Source: Panicum virgatum (taxonomy: Eukaryota; Streptophyta; Magnoliopsida; Poales; Poaceae). Taken from it: a stretch of 64,000 nucleotides of DNA. Under the pieces are notes generated by a model. It saw only the letters and a program-made list of their open reading frames with translations. It made no database searches and was not told where the DNA came from. The stretch is from the NCBI RefSeq assembly GCF_016808335.1, contig NC_053145.1, positions 25,138,001 to 25,202,000 of the forward strand. Direction: 5' to 3'. Each line of letters begins with the position of its first letter. Position 1 is the first letter of the stretch. Position numbers and translations under genes: made by a program. Positions 22,131 through 33,286 of the stretch are shown here, in pieces.

Positions 22131-22240
22131 ATAATCTTAAGTATAATCATTTAGCGGTTTCCTTTGAGCTAATGCCCCTTGTTCTATCCTCATGAGTCTT
22201 GAGTTAATCTTCCGATATCTATCTGTCTTTGTGAATTCAG
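22131..22240 (+). other. Putative 110-bp intron within gag (element E)
   Basis: The exon-like edges are ..GAAGCAG and GGGACTATG... The insert begins ATAATC (GT expected; a single G-to-A change would give CAG|GTAATC), is AT-rich, and ends in the pyrimidine-rich ATCTATCTGTCTTTGTGAATTCAG. Its length is 2 mod 3, and the two gag frames differ by the same offset. Confidence 0.5.
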
Positions 22241-23842
22241 GGGACTATGTCGGTCACGGAGTATCGTGATCGCTTTCTTCAGTTGGCTCGCTACGCCCCT
22301 GCCGAGGTTGCGGATGACCGCAAGAAGCAGGAGCACTTCATGGAGGGTCTTGAGGACTACCTCCAGTACGCGCTGCTCAACCTCCGTTTCGACGACTTCA
22401 ACCATCTGGTTGACAGCGCGCTCAACACTGAGCGTAAGCACCTGGAGATGGAGGACAAGAAGAGGAAGGTTGTCCCCGTTGCTTCCGGCAGCAACACTCG
22501 TCCACGACTCCAGCAGCCTCAGCCGTACCAGCAGCAGTACCGGCCTCCCCAGCAGTACCAGCAGAGGCCACCGCAGCAGTACCCGCCTCGACAGCAGCAG
22601 GCAGGTCAGGGCCCGAGGTTACCGGCACCTCCGGCTCGTGCTCCACCAGCTCCACCGGCACCGCAGGCTCCACGTCCGGCAGCTCCTACCGGACAGCAGG
22701 CTCAGGGACCTCCTCGCACCTGCTTTCACTGCGGCCAGCCGGGGCACTACGCCAACGCTTGCCCCCGGAAGGCGCAGGCGGGACAGCAGGGGCGCCCAGC
22801 TCAGCCCAGGGCGCCAGCACAGGGCAGGGTAAACCACGTGACGGCCGAGTCAGCGGCCGAGGCTCCCAACGTGGTTATTGGTACGTTCATGGTTAATTCA
22901 TATCCAGCTACAGTGCTTTTTGATACTGGTGCTACGCATTCCTTCATTACTCAGTCTTTTGTCGAGCATCATGGTATTCATACTAGCACATTAAAGAGGT
23001 GCCTGTTAGTATCTTCACCGGGAGGACAGTTGAGGTCTCACACTTACTGCCCGAGAGTCAGTGTTTCTTTGAGGGGAGTAGAGTTCTGTACTGATTTGAT
23101 GGTGCTAGACACCAAGGGCATTGATGTCATTCTGGGAATGGAGACTCTGGCCAAATGGGGAGTTCGGATAGATTGTGCTCAGAGGACAGTCTTGCTATCA
23201 GCTTCCAGTGGCCAAGAGGTTGTTATCAGTGCAGTAGAGCCTTCTGGATTTCTTCATCAGATGGAGGCTAGACCCACGGACGGTATTCGCGTGGTGTTTG
23301 AATTCCCGGATGTCTTTCCGGATGATCTGCCAGGTATGCCGCCTGAACGCGCCATTGAGTTTTGTATTGATCTCTTGCCTGGCACAGCTCCTATTGCAAA
23401 GCGGCCCTACCGTATGGCACCTATAGAGCATGAAGAAGTTAAGAAGACTATTGATGAGTTGCTAGCCAAGGGCTATATCCGTCGCAGCTTCTCTCCTTGG
23501 GCTTTTCCGTTGTTGCTGGTAGATAAGAAGGATGGCTCGAAGAGGATGTGTGTGGATTATCGGGAGCTGAATGCAGTTACTATCAAGAACAAGCATCCAC
23601 TGCCCCGTATTGAGGATCTCTTCGATTTGCTTCGAGGTGCTCGTATATTCTCGAAGATTGATCTTCATTCGGGTTACTTTCAGCTGAGGATCCGTCCTGG
23701 GGATATTCCGAAGACGGCATTCACCTGCAAGTACGGGCTATATGAGTATACAGTCATGTCCTTCGGCTTGACTAATGCCCCGGCTTACTTCATGCATCTG
23801 ATGAACATGGTCTTCATGGATTATCTGATGAGGAGCATCTGA
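22241..23842 (+). CDS. gag-pol: gag C-terminus, zinc knuckle, protease and N-terminal RT (element E)
   Basis: Residues counted from the ATG at 22247. Gag continues ([17 protein letters not shown]) and a Gln/Pro-rich linker follows. A CCHC knuckle [14 protein letters not shown] (159-172) binds nucleic acid. The aspartic protease core is [12 protein letters not shown] (DTG at 226-228). RT motifs run from the [17 protein letters not shown] region through [20 protein letters not shown] and [11 protein letters not shown]. After VFMDYL the frame runs into MRSI and a stop at 23840-23842, because a segment carrying the catalytic FIDD box is missing. Clean up to that point. Confidence 0.9.
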   Translation, partial: GTMSVTEYRDRFLQLARYAPAEVADDRKKQEHFMEGLEDYLQYALLNLRFDDFNHLVDSALNTERKHLEMEDKKRKVVPVASGSNTRPRLQQPQPYQQQYRPPQQYQQRPPQQYPPRQQQAGQGPRLPAPPARAPPAPPAPQAPRPAAPTGQQAQGPPRTCFHCGQPGHYANACPRKAQAGQQGRPAQPRAPAQGRVNHVTAESAAEAPNVVIGTFMVNSYPATVLFDTGATHSFITQSFVEHHGIHTSTLKRCLLVSSPGGQLRSHTYCPRVSVSLRGVEFCTDLMVLDTKGIDVILGMETLAKWGVRIDCAQRTVLLSASSGQEVVISAVEPSGFLHQMEARPTDGIRVVFEFPDVFPDDLPGMPPERAIEFCIDLLPGTAPIAKRPYRMAPIEHEEVKKTIDELLAKGYIRRSFSPWAFPLLLVDKKDGSKRMCVDYRELNAVTIKNKHPLPRIEDLFDLLRGARIFSKIDLHSGYFQLRIRPGDIPKTAFTCKYGLYEYTVMSFGLTNAPAYFMHLMNMVFMDYLMRSI

Positions 23843-26124
23843 GACTTGTATTGCAGAGATTGAGAGAGCATCAGCTGTATGCCAAGTTCAGCAAGTGCGA
23901 GTTCTGGATTGACGAGGTTCCATTCCTCGGACATGTTATCTCTCAGGGAGGCATTGCTGTTGATCCGAGCAAGGTGAAGGATGTGCTCGAGTGGGAGACA
24001 CCGCAGACAGTGAAGGAAGTCAGGTCTTTCTTGGGCTTAGCCGGATATTATCGGAGGTTCATTGAGAATTTCTCCAAGATCGCGAAGCCTTTGACTTCTT
24101 TGCTAGAGAAGAATGTGGCTTTCGTATGGACTGATGAGCGTCAGAGGGCCTTTGATGAGCTGAAGAAAAAGTTGACTACGGCGCCAGTCCTGACTCTGCC
24201 AGACCAGACGAAGAGGTTCACGGTATATTGTGATACTTCGAAGGATGGTCTTGGGTGTGTTCTGATGCAGGAGGGCAGAGTGATAGCTTATGCTTCACGG
24301 CAGCTACGCCGGCATGAGCTGAACTATCCTACTCATGATCTTGAGTTAGCCGCAGTTGTGCATGCTCTGAAGATTTGGAGGCATTACTTGTATGGGCAGC
24401 GGTGTGATATCTACACTGATCACAAGAGCCTCAAGTACATTTTCACACAGAATGAACTGAACATGCGGCAGAGGAGATGGTTAGAATTGGTCAAGGACTA
24501 TGATCTGGAGATTCACTATCATCCGGGCAAGGCCAATGTTGTAGCAGATGCTCTGAGCAGAAGAAGTTATGTCAACATGGCCGTGGCTTTCCAGATGCCT
24601 CCAGAGTTATGTGAGGAGTTCGAGCAGTTGAGTCTGGGCTTCTTGCATCATACTTCCAGTGCAGCATTCGAGGCAGTACCGACTCTAGAGGCAGAGATCA
24701 GGCAGCATCAGAAAGATGATGAGAAGCTGCAGGAGATCCGTGAGTTGCTCAAGAAGGGCAAGGCTCCTCATTTCAGAGAGGATGATCAGGGTACTCTGTG
24801 GTACAAGAACCGGATCTGCGTGCCTGATGTGCATGATCTCCGGAAGTTGATTCTGAGTGAGGCCCATGATACAGCTTACTCTATTCATCCGGGCAGCACG
24901 AAGATGTATTATGATCTGAAGGAACGTTTCTGGTGGTATGGGATGAAGCGTTCAGTGGCAGAGTACGTGGCTATTTGTGACACTTGCCAGCGTGTCAAGG
25001 CTGAGCATCAGAGGCCAGCAGGTCTATTGCAGCCTTTGAAGATTCCAGAATGGAAATGGGAGGAAATCACGATGGACTTCATTGTTGGATTGCCTCGTAC
25101 TCAGAAAGGATACAACTCCATTTGGGTAGTAGTGGACCGATTGACGAAGGTTGCTCACTTCATTCCGGTGAACACTACTTACTCCGGTGCTAGACTTGCA
25201 GAGTTGTACATCTCTCGGATTGTCGGCTTGCATGGTGTGCCGAAGAAGATTATATCTGACAGAGGGTCTCAGTTCACTTCTCGTTTCTGGGAGCAGCTCT
25301 ATGATTCGTTGGATACGAAGCTGCGTTTCAGTATGGCTTATCACCCTCAGACAGATGGGCAGACAGAGAGAACCAACCAAGTGTTGGAGGATATGCTGAG
25401 AGCTTGTGCTATTCAGTATGGTACTAGTTGGGATAAGTGCCTATCATTTGCTGAGTTCTCATATAACAACAGCTATCATGCCAGTCTAAAGAAGTCCCCA
25501 TTTGAGGCATTGTATGGCAGAAAATGCAGGACTCCTCTCTATTGGGATCAGATTGGTGAAAAGCAGCTCTTCGGTCCTGAGATCATAGATGATGCAGAGC
25601 AGATGGTTCAGGCTGTGCGAGAAAATTTGAGGATTGCACAGAGCAGACAGAAGAGCTATGCAGATGGCAAACGGAGAGACCTGACTTTCAGTGTTGGTGA
25701 CTATGTGTACCTGAAGGTGTCTCCGATGAGAGGAATTCGCAGATTTAATGTCAAGGGAAAGTTAGCACCTCGGTATGTGGGGCCATTCAAGGTGCTAGAG
25801 CGGAAAGGCGAAGTTGCTTATCGCCTGGAGTTACCTCTCAGCCTCTCAGGAGTTCATGATGTCTTCCATATATCTCAGCTGAAGAGGTGTCTGCGAGTAC
25901 CCGAGGAGCAGGCACCCCTGGATGGAGTAGATGTCCAGGAAGATCTGACTTATACTGAGCATCCGGTGAAGATTCTGGAGACATCAGAGAGGGTTACTCG
26001 GAACAAGCGCATCAGGATGTGCCGAGTTCAGTGGAGTCATCACAGTGAAGCTGAGGCTACATGGGAGCGAGAAGATGAGTTGAAGAAGACCTATCCAGAT
26101 CTCTTTGCTAGCCAGCCCAGCTAA
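23843..26124 (+). CDS. pol: RT C-terminus, RNase H, integrase and chromodomain (element E)
   Basis: Open from about 23828 to the TAA at 26122-26124, out of frame with the upstream part. Counting from 23851: RT thumb/connection ([21 protein letters not shown]); RNase H with D128, E165 and D190 ([22 protein letters not shown]); integrase zinc finger H339, H346, C376, C379; core D409, D470 and E506, spaced D-X35-E. The C-terminal chromodomain, from about residue 690 ([24 protein letters not shown]), is thought in chromoviruses to steer integration to heterochromatin. All catalytic residues of RNase H and integrase are present. No in-frame ATG marks this part as a separate gene; it is the displaced end of the polyprotein. 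Confidence 0.9.
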
Positions 26125-26159
26125 ATCTCGGGACGAGATTTCTTTAAGGGGGTAGGGTA
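26123..26159 (+). promoter_or_regulatory. Element E hairpin and PPT
   Basis: Hairpin arms AAATCTCG and CGAGATTT with loop GGA (26123-26141) overlap the pol stop codon. TCTTTAAGGGGGTAGGGTA follows and abuts the LTR at 26160. The G-rich tract is the plus-strand primer. Confidence 0.8.
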
Positions 26160-29100
26160 TGTAACACCCTAATTTAAATTTCAGTATTTATTAATAAATT
26201 AAATTGGCTTTAGTTAAATTTTCTAAGGTTTATTGTGTTTAGTTGGCATTTAATCTAATTTTTTGTTCCTAATTAATTAAAATTTATCATAGGTTTAAAT
26301 TTTTGTTGCATTCATGCTGTTGCATAATTTTATTTGAGTGTGGTTTGAATTCAAATTTTGATTTGAATTCAAACTTTGTTTGAAGTAGAAATAGAAAGGA
26401 GAAAGGAAAATAGAAAAGGAGCCCAAACCCTAGAGCTAGCCCAAACCCAAAAGAACCCAGCCCAGCTTGGTTCCAAACCCAACCCACGCACCCCTCTCCC
26501 TTCGGCCCGCTCGATTTCTTTCCCCGGCCGGCCCAGTCTTCCTCTCCTTCCCTCCCCGCGCTCGGCCCAGTCCGGCTCGAGCCCAAGCCAGCGCCTCAGC
26601 CAGCCCGCGCCCTCTCTCCCTCACGCGCAGCCCAGCACGCGCTCGCGCCGGCCTGCTCCCCTGGCTCCCTGCGCGCCCGACCCCACCAGTCAGCGCTCGC
26701 GCGACGCGCTCCCCGCCGCTGACCAGCCAGCCCCACACGTCAGCCACCACCCGCCCGCGCCTGTGTTTCGCCCGCGTCCCCCGCGAGTCGCTGCCAGCAC
26801 GGCCCCACCCGTCAGCGGCTCCCTCTCCCCCTTTCCTTCCTCCCCGCCGCGAAACAGAGCCCCGAGATCACCGGCGAGGACGCCGGGATCCTTATCCCGC
26901 TGCGCCCCGCCGCGATCTCCGCCCGGCCCCTTTAAACGCCCAAGCCGGACCCCCCCATCCACCCCAATCCGCCGCGCCAACCCTAGCCGCCGCCTTGTCA
27001 CTACTCGGAGCGGAGCACCGCCGCGACCCCCGCCGGTAAGCCCCTGCGCCGCCTCAATCCAACACCCCCGGCGATGTTCTGGCCCCTCTAACCCCAGGTT
27101 TGCCTCCGCAGCCGACAGCGCACCTGTACGCGGGACCAGGACGCCGGGAGCCGCACCCCATCGACCTCTTCCCGGACCCAGCGCCGACCTCGCCGACGGA
27201 GCACGCCGTCGAGCCCTTTGCGCCGGCTTTCTCTTCAATCCGGAGCTCGGTGAGGACCCCCCCTACGTCCACTCTTCCTTTTGTCGCGCTAGCTTAGCCC
27301 GTGGGCCAATTTCGCGGCTCAGCCGCCGTCGCCGGCGATGCTCTGCCACGCCGAGCTGCCCCCACCGCCGCTTGCTATCCTACGGCCGTCCCTGACCCGC
27401 GTTCAGGACTCCAGTGAGTTGCGCATCCCGCCCTGAACCTCCCTGACCCAAGCCCGGGTCAGATTGACCCCCGGAGCGCCGGTTTGGGCGTCTCCGGCGA
27501 GCCCTCCGCCGCGGGAGCCCCCTCGCAGGCGACAAATCGCCGCCGCACCACGCCCAACCTCCCTGGGCCGCTCGATCCCAGAAGCACGGCCCAGATTAGA
27601 TCGGAGCCGCATTAGATCTCGGCCGCCAGATCCAGATCCAAGCGCCCAGATCCAAACTTACCGGTTCGCCCCGCACTTTTGCTAAAGAACCCCTGAAGTT
27701 TTCTACAATCAACCCGCGCTCCATAGCCTTTGAAAAATAATTACAGTTTAGTCCCGTTTTTAGCACAAAACCCCCTGAGCTTCTTTAAAATGGAACCCGC
27801 AGTCCAGGCTTGTCCTTTTTGCGAGTTAGACCTCAGAATTAATGTTTATTTACGTCTAGGCCCTCGGTTTTAGCAGAAAAGCCCCTGGAACTTCAGTTTT
27901 CTTACAAATAAGCCCCTAGGACTTGTTTTTGGCCTAGAAAATGCGTTTTAGCTTCGTTTTTAGCGTTCTTTATATCCACGCGATCGTTATAACGCGTAGA
28001 ATAGTTCTAGAGTAGTTTTGTGCGCTGTTTTCATGTATTGATGTACTGTTTCTTAGTTTTTGTTAGTATTTGCTTGTATGCTTATTGTTGTGCATTGTTT
28101 TGGCCATGTGTTCGTGAGTAGACGTTGATCCATCTGAGGAGCCCCAGTACCAGTACCCGGAGCAGCCGTCTTCCGAGCACTTTGAGTAGCAGCAGGAGCA
28201 GTACGAGGAAGGCAAGTATAACATGAACAACCCATCACTTTTAAATACATTTTCATACTGCATTTTAATACTGTATGCCAATAAGGACTTTCCTAGCCAC
28301 TTTATATCCCTTATATATACCTTTGGGTTGCATTTTGGTTAGTTGTGCTAGGTTGCTGCGCTACAACACACTCTGGTCCTTTTTAATTAATTTGATTAAT
28401 GGTTTACTTGAATCTAATCCTGAGAGTGGCACTCTGTGTGGCTTGAGTGGCTCACGTCTCGTTAAAATTGGCTTTTGTTAGAAACATGGTTTAGGGGGCC
28501 AGCACGGTGCTTAGTGCTTGGTTGGCCACTCTCCATAAGGACCGGTTCATAGAGCGACAACCTGGGACAACAGCGCTACCACAAGGCTAGAATGGGATAG
28601 ACTTGGCGTAATAATTAGATCTTTTTGGTTTGGAGTAACTTACCTGCGGGGCAAGAGTAGTAAGCTTCAATGGTCCCTGCTCCTCCGGCTTGGTCTGTGC
28701 TTGGATTGCGCTCCTGTGCTTGTACCCCCGGAGGTGGGCCCCATCGTCGCCGACCTAACTCTCGCGGTTACGCCTTACCAACGAGATTCTTTTTAAAGGC
28801 CTCGTAGTGAGTCGCTGGCCATCTCACCTAAGGAAGTGTGATGAACAACTGGCGTAGCTCACGACTTGTGGGTAAAGATGTGCAACCTCTGCAGAGTGTA
28901 AAACTGGTATACTAGCCGTGCTCACGGTTATGAGCGGCCCAGATCCTCCTTTTGATTAGTGGAGTTATCTCCTTCCGACGAGGGAGGTGCTTCTCGGGGT
29001 TACCTTGGTGGTTTGGTTTTGGTTCTCAGTAGTATCATGATTAAATTTGACTAATCACTATGTAACTGGGTTAATGGTAATTCATCAACTCGTAGTAAAT

Positions 29101-29570
29101 AGCTTTAATAAAATTTTGCCAACACTTAAAAGCTAATGCAGTTGAGTCAGCCAGCCTAGAGCCTCATAGTTTGTGTTATACTTGTTGAGTACAAGTTGTG
29201 TACTCACTCTTGCCTCTTCTCTACTTTTTCCTCTTGGCTACGCTACTGCTGCTCAGTTCCTGCCGACACGAGGGAGTTCGTCCAGCGCTACCAGGACTAC
29301 GAGGACTTCTAGGTGCTTCGTCTCCCAGTCGACGTCCCTGTGGCGCCCTGCTTCAGCTTCGGAGAGTTTTTATCGTATTTTGTACTTCGCTTCCGCTGTA
29401 TCAGACATTTTGTCATTATTGTAATAAATAACATTCGTATTTCGATTTATTATGTCTTATTCGTGATATGTGCTGTGATATACTGTTCATTCTGTTGTAT
29501 ATACGTGTGACTTGATCCTGGCACGTATATGATTGCTCGGTTTATGTTCTTTTATAAACCGGGTGTTACA
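26160..29570 (+). repeat. Element E 3' LTR
   Basis: Nearly identical to 17637-21048. One C-run indel makes a spurious 339-codon frame open here (26376-27395) but not in the 5' LTR. The U5 hairpins are conserved (29538-29545 with 29554-29561). Confidence 0.95.
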
Positions 29571-29575
29571 AACGA

Positions 29576-31580
29576 TCGCGTGGACATAAAGAATGCCTAA
29601 AACGGAGCTAGAACGTGAAAACTAGAGCTAAAACATGGTCCAGGGGCTTAACTATAAGAAAAACAGAGTTTCTGGGGGTTTTCTGCAAAAACGAGGGACT
29701 AAAACATAATTAACAGTTAGATCTAGGGTCCAACACGTAAAACTGACCGGCCAGGACTGCGGGTTCTATTTTTAAAAAGGTCAGGGGGGTCCGTGAAAGA
29801 TTTTGGGCTGAACTGCAAATACTTTTGAACGTAGATGTACTGCGTGTTGAATCTAGTAAAGCACAGGGGCTCTTTAGCAAATAAACCAGGCCGAACCGGT
29901 ATCTAGCGAGGAGGGCCGTCGGATCTAGATCTTGTGGCTCGGAGCAGATGTGATCTGGATCTAATCTGATCCGTTGGCTACGGATCGGACGGTTCAGGGA
30001 AAAAGGACGCGCGGGCGGCGGCACGAGTCACCGGAGACGACTTCCCGCGGTAGCGCTTCATCGGAGAACACTACTAACGGTGTTCCGGGGCTCAAAACAG
30101 AGCGGGCTAGGGTCGGGGAAGCTCCTCACGCCATGCGTGATCCACTGGGGCTCAAAGCGGGGCTCGACAGGGGTCTGGGCGGCGTGCGCGACGGTGCAGG
30201 CAGCGTGCCTCATCGGAGTGCGGTGTCCTAGGCACTAGAGCGGCCTACAGGCCGAGCTATCTAGCACAAACAACAAGGGAGGCTCTGGGGGGCTCACCGT
30301 GAGTCGGGATCGAAGGAAGGACCGGCGCAGTTGGGTCAGCGGCGAACTCCGGGCAATGGTCGCGGCGGCGCAGGGACGAATCTCGGCAGCATGGTCGATA
30401 CAGGCCGTCTTCGGGCCTGCTGATCCATAGAGGGAGTCCGGGCAGGGCCTGTGGAGGTGTGCAGTGAGTTAGGGCAGGTCAAGGGCCACCGGCGGCGAGA
30501 AATCGAGCGGGCGGCGCAACTCGCCGGCGACGGGTTCGGGTCGAAATCCCGGGTGAAGCGCGGTGCAGCGGGCTGAGGAATAACCGGGGATGCTCCTGGC
30601 ACTCAGGCGGAGCTCCGATGGTGGTTCTTGGTGGCTGTGGAGTAGCAGAACGGCGAGGGCACGGCGACGCAGGGTTCTGCTCTACTTGGAGCTCGGAGGG
30701 CGGCGGCTAGGGTTTGTTGGGCAGCGCTAGCGTGTAGGATGGGGAGCAGGGGGTCTGCGAGGGGGGGGGGGGCAATTAAAGGCCGGGCAGTGATCCTGGG
30801 CGGGCGTGCCACGGTTGAAAAGCCGTGCGAGAATTACGGGGTTGACTCCATGGGCGCAAGAAGCAGATCGGGGAGACGGCTTGGCGTGATTCCGGGATCG
30901 GTGAGGAAGCTTTTGGAAGGGAGGGGTGCTCGGGGAGGTTCAGTGGGTCCATGCACGAGCGTGGGGTGGAGTGGTCCATGGAGCTGGGTCGGCCGAAGCG
31001 GGTGGAGTAGAGAGGGGCAGAGGCCGGTCGGCGTGGGGAAAATGGGAGGAAGGCGATGACAAGCAGGCCCGGGCTGGCAGCGAGAGCAACGGGGCGTGGG
31101 CGAGCGGGCGACGCACGAGCGGCGTGCGGGTGGAGGCTGACATGCGGGACCGGCGGGTCAGAGGGAGGTAAGGGCGACGCGGCTGAGCGGACCGCGGGCG
31201 TGGGCTACAGCGCAGGTCTGCTGGGCCGGGGAAAGGAAGGGAAAATGCCCAAGGAGAGATGGAACGCGGGCCTAGGGAGTTTTGGGCCGGCTGGGCTGAG
31301 GGTTTGGGTTTGGGTTTGATTTCCCTTTTCTATTTCCTATTTCAAGCACCACTCATTCTATTTGAATTCAAATTCAAATTTGAATTCAAACCTAGCACTC
31401 AAACAAAAAGAACAATGCACCAGCATGAATGCAACAACAAATTTTAAACTTAGCCAAATTTTAATTACTTGTGGATCAAAATTAGATTAAATGCGAGTCT
31501 AAACAAAATAAACCTTAGAAATTTAAACAAAGCCAATTAAATTTATTATTAAATGCTGAAATTTAAATTAGGGTGTTACA
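29576..31580 (-). repeat. Solo Tekay LTR (minus), right part
   Basis: Continues the LTR broken at 17636 (TCGCGTGGACATAAAG..) and ends AATTAGGGTGTTACA at 31580, followed by CATTT (31581-31585), matching the left target duplication. It is clearly more diverged from element E than E's two LTRs are from each other. It contains a G homopolymer run near 30762-30771. Confidence 0.85.
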
Positions 31581-31585
31581 CATTT

Positions 31586-31740
31586 GTGATTAAATGTGGA
31601 ATTCGAATTATTTCATAATAGATTCTTACATCAAACGTCATACTCTAACTATGTGGCAACGAACAATTAGCTGAACAGTGTGTCCACGGATCGCTGCAGT
31701 ACTTAATCTTTTTGTCAAGTTCAAGCATTTTGTTTTTTGG
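31586..31740. repeat. AT-rich ~1.1-kb unit, copy 2 (right part)
   Basis: Resumes the unit cut at 16069. GTGATTAAATGTGGAATTCGAATTATTTCATAATAG and later phrases parallel 14925-15060. Confidence 0.6.
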
Positions 31741-31979
31741 TGTTTTATATCGGCGGATTGCGTGACCGGCTAAAAAACAGGGCGGATTGGTTATGTGTTT
31801 CGTGGTTTCGAAGTCTATCCCGCCAATCCAGATTTTTATAGCCCGCCAAGAGCCCAGGAGTGGCTTGATTAAGTGCTCCCTCTGGCACCCTATCCCCGAG
31901 CACCCCACATCTCCTCTCCCATCCCCGCGCAGCACCTGAACCCTAGTCGCTCACCGCTGCCGCCAAGCCGCTTGCCGGC
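31741..31979 (+). other. Promoter/5'-UTR-like GC-rich segment, split by element B
   Basis: TTTTTATAG at about 31830 could be a TATA box. A C-rich, CCCTAGTCGC-type leader follows, as in grass genes. The sequence is cut at 31979 by element B and continues at 42308. No start codon with a convincing frame is seen before the break. Confidence 0.35.
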
Positions 31980-33249
31980 TGTTGGCATTTCTTATGCCCA
32001 AAAGAATAGATATTCCGCAAGCGCACAGAATCACCGTTGTAGCACTTCACCTTGGAGTATTCCAGGATATCATATTTTTCCTCAGGGAAGCACTATGGTA
32101 AAGAGTATCATAAATCGAATGATAGCCGTACTAGTTTAATCGACCAACTAACTAGACGGGGGTAAGCCAGATAGATAAGTAAGATAAATGGCCAGGCGCT
32201 AACCGAGTGACACATGGAGATTCAACTCCTTAGAGAGGTAGCAGTTGGGAGGACAACGAGCGAGATAAGACACCTGATACACTTCCGAATTATCGAGCTA
32301 GCCTCTCAAGCTCAGACTAAACACCTAACTAATTCTCGAGAAAGCAGAGCTTACTTCAGCAGCTGAAGAGGAAGGACTTCAGAAAGGGATGAGAGGGGAG
32401 TCCGATGGCAACCTGCACTACTGCTATGAAAACACTTGAACGTGATGGACTACAAAGGACGGATAGGGCTGTCACCACCTACCGACTACTACAACGGTTC
32501 CGTGGGGTGGAACACACTTTCTAGCTAACACTAAGGTCAGACACCACATCTGCACTCGGTGTTAGGATTTCTCTCGAGGCCTTCGAGAGAAATCCTCCTC
32601 AACCTAGAGCACTAACTTGAGATACTCTAGTCCGGGCGAGAAAACCTGTAAGATAAGATCCCGATTACTTAGAAAGATAACTTAGCCTAAGCTAAAGGAA
32701 AACTTCCGCGCTCGAGCTGGACACTCAGACTCGAGTAAATAAAAGATAGCGGAAAGTAAAGCTGACTCAAAAAAGTAGAGAACATAACTTATATTGATAA
32801 TGTCAAAAGAAAGATACAAGAGTTATACCAGACTTCCGATGACTCCGGAATCCCGAGCAAGCTCGACTCGACTCTAACTCCCAAGCTACTAACCTACTCT
32901 AGAAAGTAGAAGTGAAGAGAGAAGAGCTCCAATGGTGTGTGTTACAAGTGATGGATGGGTTCTCTATTTATAGGCCTCCAAGGTCGGTTCCTGGCCGGAA
33001 ATGCAGTTGGCATCAATTGTAAGCAGGTAAGGCGGTTGAGCTTAACTTCCACGCCAAGGCCTAGCCTGAGAGGCTTCCAAGTGGGGCCGGCCGGCCTCCC
33101 CTAGGCTGGCTGGCCTGGGGATCCTGCCAAGTGGCCACCGACCTTGTGGAACTCATTAGAAATAAATAAAATATGAATGGAACATAGTGTAGAGCTCGTG
33201 TTATTCCCGAGAAGTTGACGGCTAGAATGTGAAATAATGGCTGTCAACA
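31980..33249 (-). repeat. Element B 3' LTR with ~410-bp deletion
   Basis: 1270 bp against 1683 bp for its partner. The join CACCGACCTTGTGGAACTC at about 33138-33156 fuses text that is ~410 bp apart in the other LTR, with CTT shared at both edges. The TATA box CTATAAATAG is kept at 32973-32964 (minus). Confidence 0.85.
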
Positions 33250-33286
33250 CCCCCCAAGCTTAAACTTTTGCTCGTCCTCGAGCAAA
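33250..33286 (-). promoter_or_regulatory. Element B PPT plus upstream hairpin
   Basis: The minus strand has arms TTTGCTCG and CGAGCAAA, loop AGGA (33286-33267), then AGTTTAAGCTTGGGGGG abutting the LTR. Same as element A. Confidence 0.75.

Larger units (their letters stand above)
17637..29570 (+). mobile_element. Element E: full-length Tekay/Del chromovirus (Ty3/gypsy)
   Basis: LTRs 17637-21048 (3412 bp) and 26160-29570 (3411 bp) differ at about twenty sites by eye, so the insertion is young. A perfect 5-bp target duplication AACGA flanks it (17632-17636, 29571-29575). Order: LTR, tRNA-iMet PBS, gag (with a putative intron), zinc knuckle, protease, RT, RNase H, integrase with chromodomain, hairpin/PPT, LTR. 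Lineage is set by the C-terminal chromodomain and the very long LTRs. RT has lost its catalytic aspartates by deletion, so this copy is not autonomous. Confidence 0.95.

Noticed and set aside
22131..22240. U12-type AT-AC intron in gag of element E
   Set aside because: Starts ATAATC, not ATATCC, ends AG, and has no U12 branch motif. A mutated GT donor is simpler.
25024..25380. Antisense open frame over integrase of element E
   Set aside because: Shadow of the coding strand; no independent signals.
26376..27395. 339-codon open frame in the right LTR of element E (and shorter ones near 17853-18873)
   Set aside because: Low-complexity Pro/Arg/Ser/Ala from GC-rich LTR sequence. The same frame is broken by a C-run indel in the other LTR, and no domain is present.
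30755..30780. G homopolymer run as a G-quadruplex or PPT
   Set aside because: It lies inside a solo LTR away from any LTR edge and is a single run; most likely slippage.
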